NCBI GenBank assembly: GCA_036269895.1
Contig: DATBDN010000233.1
Span: 1 to 34,926 of the forward strand
Length of the DNA: 34,926 nt
From: DATBDN01 sp036269895
GTDB taxonomy: Bacteria > Actinomycetota > Thermoleophilia > Solirubrobacterales > Thermoleophilaceae
Direction of reading: 5' to 3'
The notes beneath the pieces are model-generated. The model was not told the DNA's origin. It saw only the letters and a list, made by a program, of their open reading frames with translations, and ran no database searches. Within the stretch, counting starts at the first letter, position 1. Every line of letters begins with the position of its first letter. The position numbers and the translations under genes are program-made. Positions 1 to 7,724 of this stretch are shown in pieces.

Positions 1-65
1 ACCCAGATGGTCGCCTCTGTTTCGGAGACGAACCGCAGCAATGGCCCGACGACGAGTTTCCCCAT
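1..65 (-). CDS. PhoD-like phosphatase, N-terminal 21 codons only (cut by window edge)
   Basis: The reverse strand from an ATG at 65 reads MGKLVVGPLLRFVSETEATI and then runs off the window. The pattern G-P-L-L-R-[YF]-V-x-E-T-x-A-T-[IV]-W-V is typical of the start of the beta-sandwich domain that precedes the metallophosphatase domain in PhoD-like alkaline phosphatase/phosphodiesterase proteins. No signal peptide is visible, which fits the cytoplasmic members of this family. The catalytic domain lies outside the window, so the assignment rests on 21 residues. Confidence 0.6.
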   Translation of the reverse strand, partial: MGKLVVGPLLRFVSETEATIW

Positions 66-178
66 TTGCCGCAGTCTTCCAGCCACCCGTCCCTGGGGTC
101 TCGCTCGACGATCTCGTGAATGCTGGAGCGAACGCGTGCGACTACGGCGGGATTCGTTCAGCGACCGGGCGCTGGGGC
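66..178. other. Intergenic gap, nothing recognised
   Basis: This short spacer lies between the start of the PhoD-like gene and the stop of the DUF3137-like gene, which are on the same strand. I see no convincing hairpin terminator and no small reading frame here. Confidence 0.5.
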
Positions 179-1033
179 CTAGAGCGCCCCGGCCTGGGCG
201 GCCGCGGTCAGCTCGGCCTGTATCCGCTTAGAGATCTCGTCGGCTGCCATTTGCAGGAACTGCAGCCTGCCGGCCTCGCCGCAGCGACCCGGGATGAACA
301 CGACCAGCATCCCGGCGCGCAGTTCGAAGCCCGGCTCGAGCGGATGCTCGCTCAACCACACGACGAACGACGGCGCGAAGAGTTGCCGCAGGATGATGTC
401 GTCCTGGTCACGCTCGGCCGACAGCTCGTAGCGCTCCGTGAAAGCCGTCGACTCGAGCTCGACCTTCTTGAGGTTGTGCCCGCGCAGCCAATTCGCATCG
501 CCGTCGAGGCGATCGAAGATGCCACGCCGCCGCCGCAGGTAGACGCCCTGGAAGCGCCCCATGCCGAGCTCGCCGATGTCCACGGTGGCGAGGGTGAAGT
601 CGTGCGACTCCCACGTGTCGGGCTTGTCGCCGTGGTCCTGCCGGACCTCGAAGGTGTACCAGCCGAGCCCATGGCCGCCGGCTTCCATCCAGTGCTCGCA
701 GTGGCGGCGGTCGCCTCCCGCGAGCAGCGGAGTGAACCCGTCGAGCGAGTACTTGGGCCAGAGGTTCAGCCTGTGGACGTCGGCGTAGCGGCGGAAGAAC
801 TCGTCCTCGGCGTCGCTGTCGGCCTTCACCCAGGCGATCAGCACGACGGCCACGACGACGAGTGCCGGCCCACCGCCCATCACCGCGACGCTGTGGCTGG
901 CGGCGCCGACCGTGAACGCGATCGCGGCGAAGATGGCGCCGGCGACGATCGCCGCCGACGACCCGATCAGGGTCCGGAAGTGGACGCTCCGCGTGCTGTT
1001 GGTGTTGGAGGGGAGGAGCGGCGCAGCGCTCAC
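179..1033 (-). CDS. DUF3137-like membrane protein, partner of LemA
   Basis: The product is 284 residues. Two hydrophobic segments lie near the N-terminus (about 25-47 and 52-70), followed by a long soluble region. The C-terminal part has a stretch (VELESTAFTERYELSAERDQ) with the V-x-L-E-x-x-x-F-x-x-x-[YF]-x-[LV] look of DUF3137 proteins. A later stretch reads like the family's beta-rich end (LRAGMLVVFIPG). The start is GTG and overlaps the LemA stop by 4 bases (GTGA), so the two are translationally coupled. LemA genes are often paired with a membrane protein of this kind. The function is unknown; a role at the cell envelope is inferred from the helices and the partner. Confidence 0.65.
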   Translation of the reverse strand: MSAAPLLPSNTNSTRSVHFRTLIGSSAAIVAGAIFAAIAFTVGAASHSVAVMGGGPALVVVAVVLIAWVKADSDAEDEFFRRYADVHRLNLWPKYSLDGFTPLLAGGDRRHCEHWMEAGGHGLGWYTFEVRQDHGDKPDTWESHDFTLATVDIGELGMGRFQGVYLRRRRGIFDRLDGDANWLRGHNLKKVELESTAFTERYELSAERDQDDIILRQLFAPSFVVWLSEHPLEPGFELRAGMLVVFIPGRCGEAGRLQFLQMAADEISKRIQAELTAAAQAGAL

Positions 1034-1593
1034 GTGAACGAGACCTCGGGAACTTCACGTTCCGAGGCGACCTCGATCTCGAAGAATTCGCGTGGCCGGA
1101 ACTCGCCTCTGGCGGCGACGATCGAGTTCGGGAAGATCTGCATCCGCGTGTTGTAGATCTGGACGTTCGAGTTGTAGATCCGGCGCGACGCCTGGATCTC
1201 GTCCTCGATCTCGGCCAACTGCGCCTGCAGCTGCCTGAAGTTGTCAGCCGCGCGCAGCTGCGGGTACTGCTCGGCCACCGCACGAATACCGCCGAGGGCC
1301 ACGCTCAGCGCCGACTCCGCCCGCGAGCGCTCGCCGGGCGGCGCGTTCTCGGCGGCCACCGCGCCCGCGCGAGCGTCGGTCACGCGCGTGAGCGTCTGCT
1401 GCTCGTGCACGGCGTAGCCCTTCACCGTCTCGACCAGGTTCGGCACCAGGTCGTGGCGGCGCTTCAGCTGGACGTCGATCCCGCTCCAGGCCTCGTCGCA
1501 CTTGTTGCGCGCGCCGATCAACGAGTTGTTGATCAGGACGTAGGCGAGGGCCAGGACGACAAACAGCCCGATTACCACGTAGACCATCGTCAC
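1030..1593 (-). CDS. lemA: LemA family protein
   Basis: The 187-residue protein has one N-terminal membrane helix (about 5-22) followed by the LemA core. Its hallmarks are N-x-L-I-G-A-R-N-K-C-D-E-A-W-S-G-I-D-V-Q-L-K-R-R-H-D-L-V-P-N-L-V and, later, A-Y-P/Q-Y-P-x-L-R-A-x-x-N-F-x-x-L-Q-x-Q-L-A-x-x-E-x-x-I-x-x-x-R-R-x-Y-N. These helices form a rod-like domain on the face of the membrane. The molecular role of the family is poorly defined. A GTG at 1593 (with an ATG two codons later) is the start. A TANNNT box lies 6 bases upstream, so the mRNA may be leaderless. The gene is first of a two-gene operon with the DUF3137-like gene. Confidence 0.93.
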   Translation of the reverse strand: MTMVYVVIGLFVVLALAYVLINNSLIGARNKCDEAWSGIDVQLKRRHDLVPNLVETVKGYAVHEQQTLTRVTDARAGAVAAENAPPGERSRAESALSVALGGIRAVAEQYPQLRAADNFRQLQAQLAEIEDEIQASRRIYNSNVQIYNTRMQIFPNSIVAARGEFRPREFFEIEVASEREVPEVSFT

Positions 1594-1599
1594 GGGGCC

Positions 1600-1605
1600 A
1601 CCCTA
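1600..1605 (-). promoter_or_regulatory. -10-like box TAGGGT for lemA
   Basis: TAGGGT on the reverse strand lies 6 bases before the GTG of lemA. It fits TANNNT and would place transcription start at or next to the start codon. No Shine-Dalgarno is seen. Confidence 0.45.
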
Positions 1606-1611
1606 ACCCGG

Positions 1612-1800
1612 CTATGCAGCCAGAACGAGAAGCTCGAACTTTCCGTGCACAGCGCCGGCGGTCTCCTCCGGCAGCCCGGTGATCTCGAGGCCGCCGCCGC
1701 AGGAGCAGGCGAGGGCCTCGAGCTCCTCGAGTGGGCCGATCGCCGCGAAGCTGGCGGCACAGCGCGGATCGCTGCAGAACAGTCGGGCTCTGACAATCAT
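1612..1800 (-). CDS. Small cysteine-rich protein, possible zinc ribbon
   Basis: This 62-residue product starts at the ATG at 1800; an in-frame ATG at 1854 would add 18 residues. It contains C-S-D-P-R-C near the N-terminus and A-C-S-C-G-G-G about 20 residues later. The four cysteines in two pairs could bind one zinc, and the pairs flank an acidic helix-like stretch. It is divergent from aroF and sits just upstream of lemA on the same strand, separated by 18 bases. I do not recognise a named family. The paired cysteines and the absence of another gene on either strand here are the reasons for calling it. A function in RNA or DNA binding would be a guess. Confidence 0.55.
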   Translation of the reverse strand: MIVRARLFCSDPRCAASFAAIGPLEELEALACSCGGGLEITGLPEETAGAVHGKFELLVLAA

Positions 1801-1866
1801 CGGTCCCGAGGATGCGCCGCCGTGCGGACGGAATGCACGCGAGCAGGCGATCATGTGTCCACCGTG

Positions 1867-2883
1867 ATGGTGGTGATGACACCCGGCGCGACGCAGGAGC
1901 AGGTCGACGCCGTCGTCGCGCGGCTCGAGACGACCGGGGTGCACGTCGTGGTGCTGCCTGGCGAGTTGACCACCGCGATCGGCGCCATCGGCGATCCGAT
2001 CGGAGTGGCCGAGCTCGGGCTCGAGGTGATGCCGGGAGTGGACCGGATCGTGCCGATCTCCCGGCCGTACAAGCTCGCCAGCCGTGAGCTCGGCGCCCGG
2101 GAGCATTCCAACTTCGCGGTCGACGGGCGGATGATCGGTCCAGCGACCTTCACGCTGATCGCTGGGCCGTGCACGGTCGAGAGCCGCGATCAGACGCTGA
2201 CCGTCGCGCGAGCCGTGAAGGCAGGCGGAGCCTCGATGATGCGCGCCGGCGTGTGGAAGCCCCGCACCTCGCCGTTCTCGTTCCCGGGCCTCGGCTCGGA
2301 GGGCCTGGACATCGTGCGCGAGGCGAAGGCCGAGGTCGGGCTGCCGGTGGTAACGGAGTTGACCACGCCCGAGCACGCCGACGAGCTGGCGGCCGTGGTC
2401 GACGTGATCCAGGTCGGCGCGCGCAACATGCAGAACTATGCGCTGCTGCAGGTGGTCGGGCGCCTTGGGAAACCCGTGCTGCTCAAGCGCGGCCTGTCGT
2501 CGACACTCGACGAGCTGCTGCAGGCCGCCGATTACGTCCTCAAGGAGGGAAACGAGCAGGTCATCCTGTGCGAACGCGGGATCCGCACCTTTGAGACGGC
2601 GACGCGCTTCACGCTCGACTTGTCGGCGATCCCGTGGCTGAAGCTGCACAGCCACCTGCCGGTCATCGTCGATCCGTCACACGCCGCAGGCGACCGGCGC
2701 CTGGTCGAACCGCTCGCGCGCGCCGCCGCGGCAGTCGGGGCCGACGGGATCATCGTCGAGATCGCCGACGACCCGGAAGCGGCGCTCTGCGACGGACCAC
2801 AGCAGTTGTATGCGCGCGACTTCGGCGACTTCGCCCAGTCGGTGGTCGCGCACGCCGCGCTCGTGGGCAAGCGGTTGGCTTAG
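1867..2883 (+). CDS. aroF: 3-deoxy-7-phosphoheptulonate (DAHP) synthase, type I-beta
   Basis: This enzyme condenses phosphoenolpyruvate with erythrose 4-phosphate, the first step of the shikimate pathway to aromatic amino acids. The ATG at 1867 gives 338 residues beginning MVVMTPGATQEQ, which matches the usual start of this family; GTG at 1855 or 1864 are alternatives. A small ferredoxin-like regulatory domain occupies about residues 1-70. The barrel follows with A-G-P-C-T-V-E-S, K-P-R-T-S-P-F-S-F-P-G, N-M-Q-N (product and metal site region), L-L-K-R-G and D-P-S-H-A-A-G-D-R. These are the expected substrate and metal ligands (C, H, E, D). The catalase-like gene follows after 9 bases on the same strand. 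Confidence 0.96.
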   Translation: MVVMTPGATQEQVDAVVARLETTGVHVVVLPGELTTAIGAIGDPIGVAELGLEVMPGVDRIVPISRPYKLASRELGAREHSNFAVDGRMIGPATFTLIAGPCTVESRDQTLTVARAVKAGGASMMRAGVWKPRTSPFSFPGLGSEGLDIVREAKAEVGLPVVTELTTPEHADELAAVVDVIQVGARNMQNYALLQVVGRLGKPVLLKRGLSSTLDELLQAADYVLKEGNEQVILCERGIRTFETATRFTLDLSAIPWLKLHSHLPVIVDPSHAAGDRRLVEPLARAAAAVGADGIIVEIADDPEAALCDGPQQLYARDFGDFAQSVVAHAALVGKRLA

Positions 2884-2892
2884 GATCGCCAC

Positions 2893-3795
2893 ATGGTCGA
2901 TCCTGTCGAGCTGGTCGACGCAATCGGCAAGGTGGGCGGGACGCATCCGGGGCATCGCGCGGCGCATGCGAAGGGAGTGCTGCTGACCGGCACGTTCACG
3001 CCGTCCGCTGACGCCAAGCGGCTGACGCGTGGCGCGCAATTCGCCGGCCACCCGGTACGCGCGACAGTCCGACTTTCGAACGGCGGCGCCAATCCGCATG
3101 CGAACGACGCCGAGGTCGGCGACGGCCGTGGAATGGCCGTGAAGTTCTACGTGGGCGACGAGGAGACCGACATCGTGTCGTTGTCGCTGCCGGTGTTCTT
3201 CGTGCGCACGCCCGAGGAGTTCCTGGAGTTCACGCTCGCGCGGGCGGAGTCGTTCGAGAAGGTGGGGGAGTTCATCGGCACGCACCCGGCGACAGCGCAG
3301 GCGGTGCAGCAGATCGTCCCCACGCTCGCCCCGCCCCGGAGCTACGCGACGATGGTGTTCAACTCGATCCACGCCTTCCGGCTGACCAACGCCGACGGCG
3401 AGCAGCGCTGGGTGCGGTGGCGCTGGGCGCCGGAGGCGGGCGTCGAGTGGCTGCCGGAGGAGGAACGCGACGGGATGGAGCCCGACTACCTCCAGACCGA
3501 GATCTTCGAGCGGCTGCCCGTGCGGTTCACGCTCGTGGCCCGCGTCGGCACCGACGACCTGCCGACGGACGACGCAACGGCGGCCTGGCCCGAGAACCTC
3601 GAAACCGTGGACATGGGCACGCTCGAGCTGACCGGCCCGGACACCGAACGCGAGACCGGGGACGACGTGATGGTGATGGACCCGGCACGGCTGATCGACG
3701 GCATCGAGCTTTCGGACGACCCGATCCTCCACGCGCGACCGGGCGCATACTCCGTGTCGGTGGAGCGCCGGATCCAGGCGCCGCATCCCGCATAG
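2893..3795 (+). CDS. Small catalase-family heme peroxidase (SrpA-like)
   Basis: At 300 residues this belongs to the minimal catalase-related peroxidases rather than the 480-plus-residue catalases. The distal histidine motif R-A-A-H-A-K-G places the catalytic His at 25. The heme-pocket segment R-L-S-N-G-G-A then D-G-R-G-M-A-V-K-F-Y corresponds to the catalase R-F-S ... R-G-x-A-x-K-F-Y motif. The proximal heme ligand is Tyr286 in R-P-G-A-Y-S-V-S-V-E-R-R. No signal peptide is visible, so it is likely cytoplasmic, unlike several periplasmic relatives. Small catalases of this kind tend to act more as peroxidases on organic substrates; that is family knowledge and not visible here. Confidence 0.92.
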   Translation: MVDPVELVDAIGKVGGTHPGHRAAHAKGVLLTGTFTPSADAKRLTRGAQFAGHPVRATVRLSNGGANPHANDAEVGDGRGMAVKFYVGDEETDIVSLSLPVFFVRTPEEFLEFTLARAESFEKVGEFIGTHPATAQAVQQIVPTLAPPRSYATMVFNSIHAFRLTNADGEQRWVRWRWAPEAGVEWLPEEERDGMEPDYLQTEIFERLPVRFTLVARVGTDDLPTDDATAAWPENLETVDMGTLELTGPDTERETGDDVMVMDPARLIDGIELSDDPILHARPGAYSVSVERRIQAPHPA

Positions 3796-3805
3796 GTCGG
3801 CTCTG

Positions 3806-5410
3806 ATGCAGCGGATGCGGCTTGCGATCCTCCCTGTCATCTTCGTGACGGTTGCCCTGGCCGCGGCTGCGCCCGCCTCGGCGGACGACTATCCAGTTTG
3901 CAGCGGCGACCTGAGCGCCGCAGGCGTTCCCCAGCAGCCAGGCCCGGCACAGCGAGTCGGGATCACGCCGCGCGTCGAGGCGGGGCAGCTGGGCACGCCC
4001 GCCGCGGCCGCCAAGCCTGAAGACCCGGCGAAGACGCTCGGCGCGCTTGCGCGGCTCCGTCCAGCCGGCGGGCCATTCGTCGTCCGCCTGAACCGCTTCT
4101 TCTGGTCGGACGGGGAGGCCGCGTTCAAGCGGTTCCTCGCCGAGGCCAGGCGCTACTCGGACGCCGGCTACGAAGTCGAGCTGCAGGTGCGTTACCGGCC
4201 GTCGAGCGCGCAGGAGGGCGACATCGCGGCGTGGACGAAGCACGTGCGCGAGGTCGTGGATCGCTTCGGCGCGATTCCCGGCGTCGTGGGGCTCCAGATC
4301 ACCAACGAGGTCAACTTCGACTTCAGCTCGGACTCGTCGGACGGCGCGTACTCCGGCGGCAAGGACGCACTGATCCAGGGTGTGATCGCCGCCAAGGATG
4401 AGGCCCGCAAGAAGGGGCTCAAGCAGCTCGAGATCGGCTTCAACTGGGCCTACCGCTATGACCCGGTTCACGAGCAGGCGTTCTGGGACTACCTGCGCGA
4501 CAAGGGTGGCCAGCCGTTCGTCGCGGCCCTCGACTGGGTCGGGCTGGACGCGTATCCGGGCACGGTCTTCCCGCCGGCCGAGCAGTCGGTCGACGACTAC
4601 CGCGACGGGATGGTCAACGCGATGAGCTCGTTCCGCTGCTACCTGCGTGCGGCCGGGATTCCCGACACCGTCCCGATGCACATCGAGGAGAACGGCTGGC
4701 CGACGTTCGGGACGCGCCGCGAGGACATGCAGGCGCAGGTCGCCGACCGGATGATCCGCGCAGCAAGCGACTTCCGGGGCACCTACAACGTCTCCGACTA
4801 CCGCTGGTTCAACCTCCGCGATGCGAACACGGGCGACCCGGCGATCGCGCAGCACTTCGGGCTGATGCGCGACGACTACAGCGAAAAGCCGGCGTTCGCG
4901 GTCGTGGCGAACTTGTTCGGCGCCCTCGGGCGGCAGTACCCGGCCGGCGCGCGGACGGGCAGCGGATGCCTGCGCCGCGCAGGAACGCTGCATTCGACCG
5001 GAATCGGCGGCGCGAGGATCGGCAGCCGGCGCGGCGACGTGATCAGGCGCCTCGGCGTGCCCACCGCGCAGACGGCCGGCTCCATGGGCTACTGCGTCGA
5101 CGGCGGCGGCAAGCTCGCCATGGCGTTCGACCGGCGCGGCCGCCTCAGGCTTGCCGCGAGCACGTCGTTCTCCACCCACGTGCACCGCATCAGGACGGGT
5201 TCGTCGCTGATACGTGTCAAGCGGGCTTATCCGCGCGCGTTCTGGATCGGGAAGCGGCTCCTGCGTGCGCGCCGCGGCTCGCGCGTCCTGTTCGGATCCT
5301 GTAGTTGCGGCAGCGTGGCGTTCGTCGCGGTCAGCGACGCGCGCACTGCGGCGAAGCTCCGCTACTACGCGCGCCGGGCCGGCCTGACGCGTGTCGCGGC
5401 TGAGGCCTAA
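3806..5410 (+). CDS. Secreted glycoside hydrolase-like protein (clan A type) with C-terminal extra domain
   Basis: The 534-residue protein starts with a signal peptide ending near A-P-A-S-A-D-D. Residues about 50-390 look like a TIM-barrel hydrolase of clan GH-A. G-L-Q-I-T-N-E-V-N-F gives an acid/base Glu168, and H-I-E-E-N-G-W-P-T gives a nucleophile Glu295. The barrel has the expected strand pattern (VRLNRFF, EVELQVRY, WVGLDAYPG, YRWFNLRD). From about 405 to the end a basic domain follows that starts I-G-x-x-R-I-G-S-R-R-G-D-V-I-R-R-L-G-V-P, a pattern seen in small lipoprotein-like domains. It also has several cysteines (G-S-C-S-C-G). The substrate is unknown. It ends on the stop of the EAL gene, sharing 4 bases. 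Confidence 0.8.
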   Translation: MQRMRLAILPVIFVTVALAAAAPASADDYPVCSGDLSAAGVPQQPGPAQRVGITPRVEAGQLGTPAAAAKPEDPAKTLGALARLRPAGGPFVVRLNRFFWSDGEAAFKRFLAEARRYSDAGYEVELQVRYRPSSAQEGDIAAWTKHVREVVDRFGAIPGVVGLQITNEVNFDFSSDSSDGAYSGGKDALIQGVIAAKDEARKKGLKQLEIGFNWAYRYDPVHEQAFWDYLRDKGGQPFVAALDWVGLDAYPGTVFPPAEQSVDDYRDGMVNAMSSFRCYLRAAGIPDTVPMHIEENGWPTFGTRREDMQAQVADRMIRAASDFRGTYNVSDYRWFNLRDANTGDPAIAQHFGLMRDDYSEKPAFAVVANLFGALGRQYPAGARTGSGCLRRAGTLHSTGIGGARIGSRRGDVIRRLGVPTAQTAGSMGYCVDGGGKLAMAFDRRGRLRLAASTSFSTHVHRIRTGSSLIRVKRAYPRAFWIGKRLLRARRGSRVLFGSCSCGSVAFVAVSDARTAAKLRYYARRAGLTRVAAEA

Positions 5411-6732
5411 AGCGCGGGGGCCGCGCCGAGCGTCGAGCTCGGAACGTGCGGTGTGATCTTGCTCATCATGTTGCGCGCCGTCTCGACCACGTTGTCGCGC
5501 TTGTAGGTCAGCGCGAACTGGAATTGGCGCTCGTCGTCCGGGGCGGAGCGGTCCCCGGCCGGCCTGGCCACGAACGTGGCCGCGAAGTGCGGCGAGACCA
5601 CCGCGATGCCCCACTCGTCGTAGAGCTCGTCGTTCGCGTCGAGGCTGGCTCCGCGGACTCCCTCGGCCGGCTCCGCGGGCATGTCCGGCCCGATCACGCC
5701 GACAAACGCGATCTCGCGCGCCAGCTGCTCGTAGCGGGCCTTGGTGGCGCCGGTGAAGTACTGCGCATCCTCGAAGATCGCAAGCAGGACGGCCGTCTCG
5801 CCCAGCGCCCGCGCCTGGGTCTCGAGATGGCGGCTCATCGAGTGGAGGATCGGCTTCGTGCCGATGCGGATCGACTGCATCGTGCCAACGATGCGGCTGA
5901 CGCGTGCCTGGCGCGCCGCCAGCTTGCGACCGAGGAGTTGCACCGACTTGGTCGCCTCCGGCAGCGGCTTCGGCAGCGGTCCGGGCTTGCCGTAGAGAAA
6001 GCCCTGCCCGAGCGTGGCTCCGAACGCGAGCGAGTTCCGCTCGTGCTCCTCGGTCTCGATCCCCTCGCTCAAGATCGTGAGGTTCGAGCGTTCGGCCTCG
6101 GCGTTTACGGCGTTGATCACCTCGGCCAGGTCTTCGGTCGGCGTGTCCTGGATCAGGCGCAGGTCGAGCTTGATCACGTCCGGGTCGAGGAACGGCATGA
6201 GCGCAAGCGACGCCGGCTCGCTGCCCACGTCGTCCAGCGCGATGCCCCAGCCGAGGTCGCGCACCGCGCCGGCGGTCGAGAGCAGCTCGGCCGGTCGATG
6301 AGTCATCGCCCGCTCGGTGATCTCCGTCATCACGCGCAGGCTGTCCTTCGCGCGCTCCCAGATGTCGCGAAGCCCGAACGGCGGCGGCGCGTCGATGGCC
6401 TCCGGCTCGATGTTGCAGAAGAGCGTGAACGGAGCCTTGAGACCCGCATCCATCGCGCCTAGAACGGCCGCAGCGCGGCAGAGCCAGTCGAGCTCGGCCA
6501 GCCGTCCCGTGGCACGCGCCGCCGCGAAGAGCATCTCGGGGGACTCGAACGGCGACCCGTACGGCCCACGCGCGAGCGCTTCGTACGCGACGACGGGATA
6601 GTCCTCGCGCGGCATCTCGGGGTTCGAGATGTCGAAGATCGGCTGGTAGAGCGAGACGACGTTGCGCTCGCGGATGATCTCGTCGAGCGCGTCGGCGAGC
6701 GCGTCCGTGACTTCCAAGTCGTGGGCGGCCAC
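5407..6732 (-). CDS. EAL-domain (c-di-GMP phosphodiesterase-type) protein with C-terminal DICT-like domain
   Basis: Residues about 20-265 form an EAL domain with most catalytic residues in place: E51 of EAL, N107, E137, the D167-D168 pair in D-D-V-G-S, K188, E223 in S-E-G-I-E and Q243 in G-Q-G-F. This suggests active cleavage of cyclic di-GMP, although D-D-V-G replaces the usual D-D-F-G. Residues about 275-430 resemble a DICT sensory domain (L-L-A-I-F-E-D-A-Q-Y-F, then V-S-P-H-F-A-A-T-F-V-A-R). There is no GGDEF domain and no membrane helix, so it is a cytoplasmic sensor-type protein. The GTG start at 6732 is 36 bases from the divergent RemA-like gene, and CATAAT lies 5 bases upstream of it. 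Confidence 0.88.
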   Translation of the reverse strand: MAAHDLEVTDALADALDEIIRERNVVSLYQPIFDISNPEMPREDYPVVAYEALARGPYGSPFESPEMLFAAARATGRLAELDWLCRAAAVLGAMDAGLKAPFTLFCNIEPEAIDAPPPFGLRDIWERAKDSLRVMTEITERAMTHRPAELLSTAGAVRDLGWGIALDDVGSEPASLALMPFLDPDVIKLDLRLIQDTPTEDLAEVINAVNAEAERSNLTILSEGIETEEHERNSLAFGATLGQGFLYGKPGPLPKPLPEATKSVQLLGRKLAARQARVSRIVGTMQSIRIGTKPILHSMSRHLETQARALGETAVLLAIFEDAQYFTGATKARYEQLAREIAFVGVIGPDMPAEPAEGVRGASLDANDELYDEWGIAVVSPHFAATFVARPAGDRSAPDDERQFQFALTYKRDNVVETARNMMSKITPHVPSSTLGAAPAL

Positions 6733-6755
6733 GGGGCATTATGGGCAGATCGCAC

Positions 6756-6761
6756 TACCGT
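6756..6761 (+). promoter_or_regulatory. -10-like box TACCGT for the RemA-like gene
   Basis: TACCGT lies 7 bases before the ATG at 6769, so transcription would begin at the start codon. It sits in the 36-base space shared with the divergent EAL gene, whose own CATAAT box is at 6738-6743 on the other strand. Confidence 0.45.
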
Positions 6762-6768
6762 CTGATCA

Positions 6769-7035
6769 ATGGCACGGATGGTTGCGCTGGGCTACGGGAA
6801 GTTCGTGCGCGCAGAGCGCGTGTTCGCGATCGTCCCGATCGAGGCGAGCGAACGCGGCGATGGCCGCCGCACCTACGTGCACGTGGAGGGCCTCAGTGAG
6901 CCGATCGTCGCCTCACGGTCGGAGCGCGCGATCCTGGCGGACGTCGAGGCTGCCCTGACCGAAGCCGCCGGAATCCCGCGGCGGCGTCGCAGCTCGCGCG
7001 CGGGCGATCCGTCGCAGGAATCGCTCGGGCTCTAG
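6769..7035 (+). CDS. RemA/DUF370-like small protein
   Basis: The product is 88 residues. Its first 65 follow the layout of RemA (DUF370), the small DNA-binding regulator of biofilm matrix genes known from Bacillus. An L-G-Y-G-K-F-V-R-A-E-R-V-F-A-I-V-P block corresponds to I-G-F-G-N-x-V-x-A-x-R-I-x-x-I-V. G-R-R-T-Y-V-H-V-E-G and I-V-A-S-R-S-E-R-A-I then match G-R-R-T-R-x-V-I and the following strand. A basic tail (P-R-R-R-R-S-S-R) ends the protein. The assignment is by eye and could be a looser relative. It is divergent from the EAL gene and shares its stop with the methyltransferase stop (CTAG at 7032-7035). Confidence 0.6.
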   Translation: MARMVALGYGKFVRAERVFAIVPIEASERGDGRRTYVHVEGLSEPIVASRSERAILADVEAALTEAAGIPRRRRSSRAGDPSQESLGL

Positions 7036-7718
7036 CGGATGCAAAGCGCGACGACGCGGTCGCCCTCGATGCGCCGCTCGACGCGCGTGAAGCCCGCAGC
7101 CGCGGCGCGTTCATCGACCTCGGTCAACGACCACGGGCGCATCTCGAAGCGGTAGTCGGCGCGCGCGTCCTCCGACGAGATCGTCTCGTCCACCACGACC
7201 AGCTCGCCGACGAACCGCGCCTCGCTTCGGAAGAACACGCCGCCCTCCGAGCGCGTGACCACCGGTTCGCGCCCATACCGCGCCCGCGCCTTCTCGATCT
7301 CGCGGACGCTGAAGATCAGCAGGCCGCCCGGCCGCAGCAGCTCGAAGAGCGAATCGAAGCCTCGCTGGCGGTCCTCGTCATCTGAGACGTCGTTGAACAC
7401 CCCGCGGCAGAGCACGCCGTCGACGGGTGCGGGTGGCCGCCACGAGAACACGTCGCCGACGACGAACTCAACCTCGGGCGCCCGCGCCCGTGCCACCTCG
7501 AGCATCTCCTCCGACAGGTCGACCCCGGTCACCGTGAAGCCGCTCGACGCGAGGAACGCGCTGTGGCGGCCGGTGCCACAGCCGGCGTCGACAAGCTTCT
7601 TGCGTCCGGCGAACAGCCGCGCCGCCTCGTCCGGTTGGGGCGGCGCCGGGCTTGGCACAACCAAGTCGTAGGCCCAGGCGAAGGACGTGTAGAGGGGTCG
7701 GTCCAAACTGGGTATCAC
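7032..7718 (-). CDS. SAM-dependent class I methyltransferase
   Basis: The 228-residue protein has SAM motif I at about 42-50 (L-V-D-A-G-C-G-T-G-R-H), then V-T-G-V-D-L-S-E-E-M-L with the acidic ribose-binding residue. V-E-F-V-V-G-D-V-F (motif II region) and L-R-P-G-G-L-L-I-F-S-V-R (motif III region) follow. The N-terminal Y-T-S-F-A-W-A-Y-D-L-V is common in small-molecule methyltransferases. The GTG at 7718 is chosen because it keeps that segment; no ATG is available nearby. The substrate cannot be read from the sequence. The start lies only 6 bases from the start of the divergent hydrolase-like gene. Confidence 0.85.
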   Translation of the reverse strand: MIPSLDRPLYTSFAWAYDLVVPSPAPPQPDEAARLFAGRKKLVDAGCGTGRHSAFLASSGFTVTGVDLSEEMLEVARARAPEVEFVVGDVFSWRPPAPVDGVLCRGVFNDVSDDEDRQRGFDSLFELLRPGGLLIFSVREIEKARARYGREPVVTRSEGGVFFRSEARFVGELVVVDETISSEDARADYRFEMRPWSLTEVDERAAAAGFTRVERRIEGDRVVALCIR

Positions 7719-7724
7719 TTCTAC

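Noticed and set aside
41..1156. 371-codon plus-strand frame over the DUF3137-like and LemA genes
   Set aside because: It is the antisense shadow of two genes with clear family patterns; its own product shows no domain.
3527..6739. Open frame of 1070 codons on the reverse strand
   Set aside because: It lies antisense to the secreted hydrolase and in a shifted frame over the EAL gene; its product is Arg/Ala-rich without any motif, a usual artefact of high G+C.
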